Part shown: positions 6,511 to 11,032 of the stretch, one piece after another
Layout: each line of letters opens with the position of its first letter
Position numbering within the stretch: the first letter of the stretch is position 1
Assembly: GCA_023391395.1 (NCBI GenBank)
Contig: JAEWBA010000129.1
Location: forward strand, 1 to 11,032
DNA: 11,032 nucleotides
DNA from: Pseudomonadota bacterium
GTDB lineage: Bacteria; Pseudomonadota; Gammaproteobacteria; Burkholderiales; Burkholderiaceae_D
Direction: 5' to 3'
Notes under the pieces: model-generated
Database searches by the model: none
Seen by the model: only the letters and a program-made list of their open reading frames with translations
What the model was told of the DNA's origin: nothing
Position numbers and translations under genes: made by a program

Positions 6511-8301
6511 TTAGAACAAATCCGCTTCCAGTGTCAGCAGGTTGGCGGCGCCGGAACGCGCCTGGCGAATCAGCATCGCCGTTTCCGGCAGCAGGCGGGC
6601 GAAGTAGAAGCGCGCCGTCGCCAGCTTGGCCTTGTAGAAGCTGTCGCCGGAATCCTGCTTTTCCAGCGCGATCTTCGCCATCTGCGCAAAGAAATAGGCG
6701 AACACCAGATGGCCGGCCACGCGCAGGTAAGGCACGGCGGCGGCGCCGACTTCGTCCTGGTTCTGGAAGGCCTTCATGCCGATTTCCATGGTCAGCTTGG
6801 TAAGCTTGTCGCCGAGATCGGCCAGCGGCGTGACGAATTCCGACATCGCCTCGTCGGTGCCGTTTTCCTCGACGAAGGCTTGCACCTTGGCGCCGAACTT
6901 GCGCAGCTTGGCGCCATTGTCCATCAGGATCTTGCGGCCCAGCAGGTCGAGCGACTGGATGGTGTTGGTGCCTTCGTAAATCATGTTGATGCGCGCATCG
7001 CGCACAAACTGTTCCATGCCCCATTCGGCGATGTAGCCGTGGCCGCCGTAGACCTGCATCGCTTCCGAGGTCGCGATCCAGCCGTTGTCGGTCAGGAAGG
7101 CCTTGATGATGGGCGTCAGCAGCGCCACTTCATCGGCAGCTTCCTTGCGCACATCCTCGTCCGGGTGGTTCAGCTCGCGGTCGATCTGCAGCGCGATATA
7201 GGAAGTGAAGGCACGGCCGCCTTCGGCGAAGGCGCGCGCAGTCAAGAGCATGCGGCGCACGTCCGGATGCACGATGATCGGATCCGCCGGTTTATCCGGC
7301 GCCTTGGCACCCGACAAGCTGCGCATCTGGAGACGGTCCTTGGCATAGACGACGGCGTTCTGGTAAGCGACTTCGGTCAAACCGAGCGACTGCATGCCCA
7401 CGCCCAGGCGAGCCGCGTTCATCATCACGAACATCGCATTCAAGCCCTTGTTGGGCTCGCCGATCAGCCAGCCGGTGGCGCCGTCCAGATTCAACTGGCA
7501 GGTGGCGTTGCCGTGGATGCCCATCTTTTCCTCGATGGCGCCGCAAAAGATCGGGTTGCGCTCGCCCGGCGTGCCGTCGGCGTTAGGGATGAACTTCGGC
7601 ACCAGGAACAGCGAAATCCCCTTGGTGCCGGCCGGCGCATCCGGCAGGCGCGCCAGCACCAGGTGAATGATGTTGGCCGCCATGTCGTGCTCGCCGGCGG
7701 AAATGAAGATCTTGCCGCCGCTGATCTTGTACGAGCCATCGGCTTGCGGCTCGGCCTTGGTGCGCAGCAGGCCGAGGTCGGTGCCGCAATGCGACTCGGT
7801 CAGGCACATGGTGCCGGTCCATTCGCCCGATACCAGCTTGGGCAGATACATCGCTTTCTGCTCCGGCGTGCCGTGTTCGTGCAGGCACTCGTAGGCGCCA
7901 TGCGACAGTCCGGGATACATGGTCCAGGCCTGGTTGGCCGAGTTGAGCATCTCGTACAGGGAGTTGTTCAGCACCAGCGGCAAGCCTTGGCCACCGAACT
8001 CGGGGTCGCAGGACAGCGACGGCCAGCCGGCTTCCACATACTGGCGATAGGCTTCCTTGAAGCCTTGCGGCGTATGCACGGCATGGGTTTCCTTATCCAG
8101 GCGGCAGCCTTCCCGGTCGCCCACATGGTTCAGCGGGAACACCACCTGGGAGGCGAACTTGCCCGCTTCCTCCAGTACCTGATTGATGATGTCGGTATCG
8201 GTTTCGGCATGTGCCGGCAACTGCTTCAGTTCTTCTTCGACGTTGAGCAGCTCATGCAAAACGAACTGCATATCGCGCAGGGGGGCGACGTATTGACCCA
8301 T
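6511..8301 (-). CDS. Acyl-CoA dehydrogenase, long (about 600-aa) FadE1/DmdC-like type
   Basis: A 596-aa FAD enzyme that makes the trans-2 double bond in acyl-CoA. The first 35 residues, YVAPLRDMQFVLHELL, are the short N-terminal extension typical of the 600-aa subfamily (P. aeruginosa FadE1/FadE2 and DmdC). The middle domain has TMCLTESHCGTDLGLLRTKA (164-183), the flavin/substrate signature, and GGKIFISAGEHD. The catalytic base is Glu443 in IYEGTNTIQSLDLLGRK (441-457), the position used by medium-chain dehydrogenases. Residues after about 465 form the extra C-terminal helical domain of this subfamily. ATG 8301 has AGGAG 7 nt upstream. It follows the TetR gene by 24 bp and is the first enzyme of the operon. 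Long-chain substrates are likely, but methylthiopropionyl-CoA or other acyl-CoAs cannot be excluded from the sequence. Confidence 0.93.
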   Translation of the reverse strand: MGQYVAPLRDMQFVLHELLNVEEELKQLPAHAETDTDIINQVLEEAGKFASQVVFPLNHVGDREGCRLDKETHAVHTPQGFKEAYRQYVEAGWPSLSCDPEFGGQGLPLVLNNSLYEMLNSANQAWTMYPGLSHGAYECLHEHGTPEQKAMYLPKLVSGEWTGTMCLTESHCGTDLGLLRTKAEPQADGSYKISGGKIFISAGEHDMAANIIHLVLARLPDAPAGTKGISLFLVPKFIPNADGTPGERNPIFCGAIEEKMGIHGNATCQLNLDGATGWLIGEPNKGLNAMFVMMNAARLGVGMQSLGLTEVAYQNAVVYAKDRLQMRSLSGAKAPDKPADPIIVHPDVRRMLLTARAFAEGGRAFTSYIALQIDRELNHPDEDVRKEAADEVALLTPIIKAFLTDNGWIATSEAMQVYGGHGYIAEWGMEQFVRDARINMIYEGTNTIQSLDLLGRKILMDNGAKLRKFGAKVQAFVEENGTDEAMSEFVTPLADLGDKLTKLTMEIGMKAFQNQDEVGAAAVPYLRVAGHLVFAYFFAQMAKIALEKQDSGDSFYKAKLATARFYFARLLPETAMLIRQARSGAANLLTLEADLF

Positions 8302-8325
8302 GGTTTATCTCCTGGAATGGGCTGG

Positions 8326-9018
8326 TCAGAGGTTTTTCTTTGCAGCGGTTTTGGATCCGGACTTGACCGACGATTTTGCTTCGGCTTCCGGCTGAGGGTT
8401 TTGATAACTCTTGATGAGGCGCTCGAAGCCGGCTTCCACCCGCTCGAGACTGCCGGGAATCTTGAGGAAGCGGGCATCGTGGGGCAGCGCCAGGATCAGA
8501 CCGTACATCTCGAACACCAGTTGGTCCGGGTCGGTATCGGCGCGCAGATGCTTTTCCTCAATGGCTTGCTTGCCGCAGCGCACCAGAGCGTTCTTCCAGG
8601 TACGCACCATGGCCGCCAGCTCGTCGCGGATGACGCCGGGCCGGTCATCGTATTCGACGGCGCCGCTGATGTAGATGCAGCCGGAGGCGATTTCCATCGA
8701 CACGCGCCGCATCCAGCGCGCAAACATGGCCCGCAGCCGCGGCAAGCCGCGCGGCTCTTGCAAGCTGGGATAAAACACTTCCTGCTCGAACTGGTGGTGA
8801 TAGAGCTTGACGACCTCTATCTGCAAGTCTTCGCGCGAGCCGAAATGGGCAAACACGCCGGACTTGCTCATATTCATCTTGTCGGCCAACAACCCGATCG
8901 TGAGGCCCTCCAGCCCTTCGCGGCTGGCAAGACTCAGCGCCACGTCGAGAATCGCGGCACGGGTTTGCTCGCCCTTGCGCATGAATTTCGGTGCGGAATC
9001 GGAAATATTGGGAGCCAC
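8326..9018 (-). CDS. TetR-family transcriptional regulator of the beta-oxidation operon
   Basis: A 230-aa TetR/AcrR-type repressor. After RKGEQTRAAILDVALSLA the helix-turn-helix LTIGLLADKMNMSKSGVFAHFGSREDL (39-65) is clear. The C-terminal ligand domain (about 75-205) carries ASGCIYISGAVEYDDRPG. The tail after about residue 208 is rich in Lys, Ser and Ala (KSSVKSGSKTAAKKNL) and probably disordered. I choose the GTG at 9018: TAAGGA stands 5 nt before it, whereas the upstream TTG (9099) lies before the likely promoter and the ATG at 8982 has no ribosome-binding site. It heads the operon, 24 bp before the acyl-CoA dehydrogenase, so its ligand is probably an acyl-CoA and it probably represses its own operon. 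A FadP-like role (betaproteobacterial fatty-acid regulator) is possible but not proven. Confidence 0.9.
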   Translation of the reverse strand: MAPNISDSAPKFMRKGEQTRAAILDVALSLASREGLEGLTIGLLADKMNMSKSGVFAHFGSREDLQIEVVKLYHHQFEQEVFYPSLQEPRGLPRLRAMFARWMRRVSMEIASGCIYISGAVEYDDRPGVIRDELAAMVRTWKNALVRCGKQAIEEKHLRADTDPDQLVFEMYGLILALPHDARFLKIPGSLERVEAGFERLIKSYQNPQPEAEAKSSVKSGSKTAAKKNL

Positions 9019-9050
9019 GGCAGTCCTTAGAGGGGTCGCGTGAGAAGCAT

Positions 9051-9064
9051 TACGAACGACCGTA
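9051..9064. promoter_or_regulatory. Candidate TetR operator (imperfect palindrome)
   Basis: TACGAACGACCGTA has dyad symmetry at 10 of 14 positions, with outer arms TACG and CGTA. It begins 2 bp downstream of the GATAAT element and covers the expected transcription start of the tetR operon. TetR-family autorepressors often bind at such a place. It is the only dyad in this leader that stands out. Confidence 0.45.
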
Positions 9065-9066
9065 CT

Positions 9067-9092
9067 ATTATCCACGGTGGTCCAAATGTCAA
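9067..9092 (-). promoter_or_regulatory. Promoter elements of the tetR/beta-oxidation operon
   Basis: A perfect TTGACA lies at 9087-9092 and GATAAT (5 of 6 to consensus) at 9067-9072 on the minus strand. The spacer between them is only 14 bp, shorter than the usual 16-18. Either the two hexamers work with a poor spacer, or TTGACA pairs with the weaker TAATAG 16 bp downstream. The GTG start at 9018 lies about 50 bp beyond. Confidence 0.5.
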
Positions 9093-9142
9093 ACGCCAAC
9101 TTAGAGCGCCGGTTCTAGACTGCCGGGCCTTCTGGAAATGCC

Positions 9143-9156
9143 CGCGGGCTGCCGCG
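9143..9156 (-). terminator. Short hairpin after hslR, weak terminator candidate
   Basis: CGCGG (9143-9147) and CCGCG (9152-9156) form a 5-bp stem with a 4-nt loop, 5 nt after the hslR stop codon. Only ATTT follows shortly downstream. It may reduce read-through from hslR into tetR. Low confidence. Confidence 0.25.
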
Positions 9157-9161
9157 AAGCA

Positions 9162-9542
9162 TCAGGAATTGGAGCGGTCGAGCAAGCGTCTGTCGCGCTT
9201 GGTAGGCCTGCCCTTGATGTCGGCGCTCGGCTCGTGGAACAGGCGCCTGCGCTCGGCCTCTTGCTGGCGCCGCACCACGCTTTCCTCGGTTTCGGCATAC
9301 AGCGTCCGGGCGACCGGCGCCGGCCCGCGCGTTTCCGAAAGATCCTGCACGATGACCTCCCAAGCGGTGCTGCCGTTGTCGATAGCCAGCCGGTCTCCAG
9401 GCTTGACGCCGCGCGCCGGCTTGATGCGCTCACCGTTGAGCCGCACCCGTCCGCCCTCCACTGCCTCGGTCGCCAGGGAACGGGTCTTGAAGAAGCGGGC
9501 TGCCCAGAGCCACTTGTCGATACGGACGGAATCGGAAGTCAT
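9162..9542 (-). CDS. hslR: Hsp15, S4-domain RNA-binding ribosome-rescue protein
   Basis: A 126-aa protein close in length and pattern to E. coli Hsp15 (133 aa). The S4 RNA-binding domain runs from VRIDKWLWAARFFKTRSLAT (6-25) through VEGGRVRLNGERIKPARGVK. It is followed by the Hsp15-specific DLSETRGPAPVARTLYAETEESVVRR and a basic Arg/Lys-rich tail. Hsp15 binds 50S subunits that still carry a nascent chain-tRNA after early release and helps free them. It is a separate transcription unit from the tetR operon, with 143 bp between them, and it diverges from ychF. The ATG at 9542 fits the family N-terminus but has no Shine-Dalgarno sequence; the upstream bases are a T-run and CCCC. Confidence 0.93.
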   Translation of the reverse strand: MTSDSVRIDKWLWAARFFKTRSLATEAVEGGRVRLNGERIKPARGVKPGDRLAIDNGSTAWEVIVQDLSETRGPAPVARTLYAETEESVVRRQQEAERRRLFHEPSADIKGRPTKRDRRLLDRSNS

Positions 9543-9549
9543 GGGGAAA

Positions 9550-9555
9550 AATATA
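9550..9555 (-). promoter_or_regulatory. TATATT box just before hslR (possible leaderless start)
   Basis: TATATT on the minus strand (5 of 6 to TATAAT) ends 7 nt before the hslR ATG. If it is the -10, transcription would begin at or within a base or two of the start codon, which would explain the missing ribosome-binding site. No good -35 is seen at the right spacing. Confidence 0.3.
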
Positions 9556-9629
9556 GTCTGCTGGCGAGCCCACCTTGCCCGCCGCCAATCCGGGGCGAAA
9601 AAGCATGAGCCGCTTGGCGCGATATGAAC

Positions 9630-9655
9630 CCCGTACGCTGAGAAGGCGATACGGG
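9630..9655. repeat. Inverted repeat over the ychF -35 region
   Basis: CCCGTA-CGC (9630-9638) pairs with GCG-a-TACGGG (9646-9655), a 9-bp stem with one bulged A and a 7-nt loop. It lies between the divergent hslR and ychF genes and ends 5 bp before the TACAAT box. It could be an operator or a hairpin at the end of some transcript; no T-run follows. Confidence 0.4.
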
Positions 9656-9666
9656 AAGGTTACAAT
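9638..9666 (+). promoter_or_regulatory. Candidate ychF promoter
   Basis: CTGAGA (9638-9643, 4 of 6 to TTGACA) and TACAAT (9661-9666, 5 of 6) are separated by 17 bp on the plus strand. A start near 9673 would give a leader of roughly 114 nt before the ychF ATG. Confidence 0.45.
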
Positions 9667-9722
9667 TGCGCTTTTGCGGAACCCGGCGCCTCAACGGGCT
9701 GGATTGTGCCATGCCCGGCCAA

Positions 9723-9744
9723 GCTTGCGTGTAATACAGCAAGC
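9723..9744 (+). other. Hairpin in the ychF 5' leader
   Basis: GCTTGC (9723-9728) and GCAAGC (9739-9744) pair, and inside them TGT pairs with ACA around an AAT loop, with one bulged G at 9729. The 9-bp stem ends 42 nt before the ychF start codon. A role in translation or mRNA stability is possible. No known riboswitch class is recognised. Confidence 0.4.
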
Positions 9745-9786
9745 CCAGGTTACCGCGTCAATCTTCATCAGTTTAGAAAGTTTTGC

Positions 9787-10878
9787 ATGAGTCTCAAATG
9801 CGGCATCGTCGGCTTGCCTAACGTCGGCAAGTCCACCCTGTTCAATGCGCTGACCAAGGCCGGCATTGCGGCGGAAAATTATCCCTTCTGCACCATCGAG
9901 CCGAACGTCGGCATCGTCGAAGTGCCCGACCCGCGCCTGAAGCAGTTGGCCGAGATCGTCAAGCCGGAGCGCGTCGTCCCGGCCGTGGTGGAATTCGTCG
10001 ATATCGCCGGCCTGGTGGCGGGCGCGTCCAAGGGCGAGGGCCTGGGCAATCAATTCCTGGCGCACATCCGCGAAACCGACGCCATCGTCAACGTGGTGCG
10101 CTGTTTCGAAGACCCGAACGTGGTGCACGTCGCCGGCAAGGTCAACCCGCTCGACGATATTGCGGTGATCCAGACCGAACTGGCACTGGCCGACATGGGC
10201 ACGGTCGAAAAGACGGTGCAGCGCGAAGCCAAGAAAGCCAAGGCCGGCGACAAGGAAGCGATCAAACTGGTGGCGCTGCTGGAGCGCATCCTGCCGCAAC
10301 TGAACGATGCGAAACCGGTGCGCGCCATGGGCCTGGACGCCGAGGAAATAGCGCTCATCAAGCCGCTGTGCCTGATCACCGCCAAGCCTGCCATGTATGT
10401 CGCCAACGTAGCCGAAAACGGCTTCACCGATAATCCGCTGCTGGACCAGTTGAGCGCCTACGCCCAGGAACAGAACGCGCCCATCGTCGCCATTTGCGCC
10501 GCCATCGAGGCCGAGATCGCCGACCTCGAAGACGAGGACAAGGGTGCTTTCCTGGCCGACATGGGCATGGAAGAGCCTGGCCTGGATCGCCTGATCCGCG
10601 CCGCCTTCAAGCTGCTCGGCCTGCAGACCTATTTCACGGCCGGCGTCAAGGAAGTACGCGCCTGGACCATCCATGTCGGCGACACTGCTCCCCAGGCGGC
10701 CGGCGTGATCCACACCGATTTCGAGCGCGGCTTCATTCGCGCGCAAACCATTTCCTTCGAGGACTTCATCGCCTACAAGGGCGAACAGGGCGCCAAGGAA
10801 GCCGGCAAGATGCGCGCCGAAGGCAAGGAATACGTAGTCAAGGATGGCGATGTGCTGAATTTCCTGTTCAACGTCTGA
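9787..10878 (+). CDS. ychF: YchF, redox-regulated P-loop ATPase of the OLA1 family
   Basis: 363 aa, the exact usual length of the family. G1 is GLPNVGKS (9-16), and the switch II region is [16 protein letters not shown]. In place of the NKxD of GTPases it has NVAE (207-210), the change that makes YchF/OLA1 proteins prefer ATP. A helical coiled region (about residues 130-180, Lys/Glu/Ala-rich) and a C-terminal TGS domain (about 280-363, ending [15 protein letters not shown]) follow. It binds ribosomes and affects translation and oxidative-stress response. ATG 9787 begins the conserved [16 protein letters not shown]; the open frame before it (from 9706) is leader. It is the only plus-strand gene here. 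The often-linked pth and rplY genes are not adjacent, since hslR lies upstream. No T-rich terminator hairpin follows directly, only TTTTT at 10883-10887. Confidence 0.97.
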   Translation: MSLKCGIVGLPNVGKSTLFNALTKAGIAAENYPFCTIEPNVGIVEVPDPRLKQLAEIVKPERVVPAVVEFVDIAGLVAGASKGEGLGNQFLAHIRETDAIVNVVRCFEDPNVVHVAGKVNPLDDIAVIQTELALADMGTVEKTVQREAKKAKAGDKEAIKLVALLERILPQLNDAKPVRAMGLDAEEIALIKPLCLITAKPAMYVANVAENGFTDNPLLDQLSAYAQEQNAPIVAICAAIEAEIADLEDEDKGAFLADMGMEEPGLDRLIRAAFKLLGLQTYFTAGVKEVRAWTIHVGDTAPQAAGVIHTDFERGFIRAQTISFEDFIAYKGEQGAKEAGKMRAEGKEYVVKDGDVLNFLFNV

Positions 10879-10925
10879 GCGGTTTTTATCATCTCAAAAG
10901 CCTTCAGGACGTTTCCAGAGCATCC

Positions 10926-10960
10926 AAATCTCCCGTTACAGGCAATGTAATGGGAGATTT
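10926..10960. repeat. Strong 14-bp inverted repeat downstream of ychF
   Basis: AAATCTCCCGTTAC (10926-10939) and GTAATGGGAGATTT (10947-10960) pair at 13 of 14 positions, or all 14 on the plus-strand RNA if a G-U pair is allowed, with a 7-nt loop. It lies 47 bp after the ychF stop codon. Neither side has a T-run beyond the three Ts within the stem, so it may be a terminator of unusual form, a 3'-end stabiliser, a dispersed repeat or a protein site. Confidence 0.6.
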
Positions 10961-10980
10961 CGCGGGCGGTCACATCGTAC

Positions 10981-10994
10981 GTCGCCCCGGCGAC
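10981..10994. repeat. Small GC palindrome near the right edge
   Basis: GTCGCC-CC-GGCGAC, a perfect 6-bp dyad in the non-coding 154 bp after ychF. It is followed by two TCGACG-type repeats. I see no convincing gene from 10879 to the window end; an ATG at 11014 on the plus strand has no ribosome-binding site and only six codons are visible. Confidence 0.3.
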
Positions 10995-11032
10995 TCGACG
11001 CGCCTCGACGGCCATGAGCGCAATATCTTGGG

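Noticed and set aside
6451..9030. 859-codon open frame on the plus strand opposite the acyl-CoA dehydrogenase and TetR genes
   Set aside because: Antisense shadow typical of GC-rich coding DNA: Arg/His/Gly/Ala-rich with no domain, and the opposite strand encodes two clearly recognised proteins with complete motifs.
9040..9627. 195-codon plus-strand open frame opposite hslR
   Set aside because: Antisense to a clear Hsp15 gene and Ser/Arg-rich with no motif.
10870..10913. AACGTC ... GACGTT pair around the end of ychF as a terminator
   Set aside because: Arms are only 6 bp with a loop of about 32 nt, and the TTTTT lies inside the loop rather than after the stem.
10773..11015. 80-codon minus-strand open frame overlapping the ychF end
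   Set aside because: It runs through the 14-bp inverted repeat and back into ychF, and has no ribosome-binding site or recognisable domain; one end is antisense to the TGS domain.
1..11032. CRISPR array, tRNA, transposase, toxin-antitoxin or phage genes
   Set aside because: No regularly spaced repeats, no cloverleaf, no DDE or integrase motifs, and no small paired genes were seen on either strand; all gene content is core metabolism and translation.

Overview
This looks like an ordinary chromosomal segment of a GC-rich betaproteobacterium. A Burkholderiales member, perhaps of the Oxalobacteraceae, is my guess from the gene set and the style of the proteins; no 16S rRNA gene or other decisive marker is present. 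Coding density is high. Every protein gene except the last lies on the minus strand, so the text follows minus-strand order (high to low coordinates).

Right end (about 9160-11032): hslR (Hsp15, an S4-domain ribosome-rescue protein) on the minus strand and ychF (a P-loop ATPase related to OLA1) on the plus strand diverge from a 244-bp region. That region holds a probable ychF promoter, an inverted repeat over its -35, a leader hairpin, and a TATATT box so close to the hslR start that the hslR mRNA may be leaderless. Beyond ychF there are 154 bp with no convincing gene but a strong 14-bp hairpin.

Centre (about 612-9092): one compact run of seven minus-strand genes makes a fatty-acid beta-oxidation operon. 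It runs tetR regulator, 596-aa acyl-CoA dehydrogenase, 799-aa bifunctional 3-hydroxyacyl-CoA dehydrogenase/enoyl-CoA hydratase, PaaI-type thioesterase, thiolase, alpha/beta hydrolase, crotonase-fold isomerase. Intergenic gaps are 10-35 bp except for 120 bp between the dehydrogenase and the bifunctional enzyme, where a nested palindromic repeat sits. Together the enzymes cover the whole cycle: dehydrogenation, hydration, second dehydrogenation and thiolysis. The last gene carries the catalytic glutamate of delta3,delta2-enoyl-CoA isomerases rather than of hydratases, which would let the pathway take unsaturated acyl chains. The TetR gene has its own TTGACA/GATAAT elements and a partial palindrome just downstream of the -10, so acyl-CoA-responsive autoregulation of the operon is likely. 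No acyl-CoA ligase or electron-transfer flavoprotein gene is present here.

Left end (1-611): after a GC-rich hairpin comes a small exported CzcE-like protein gene, apparently with its own TACAAT promoter. It is followed by the 5' part of rnpB, the RNase P RNA, which is cut by the window edge at base 1 and is easily missed because it is not coding.

I see no mobile element, CRISPR array, tRNA, phage gene or defence system. I did not find an undescribed biological system. The observations most worth a second look are the misannotation-prone isomerase, the nested palindrome inside the operon, the possible operator of the TetR regulator, and several palindromes placed over or near promoters.
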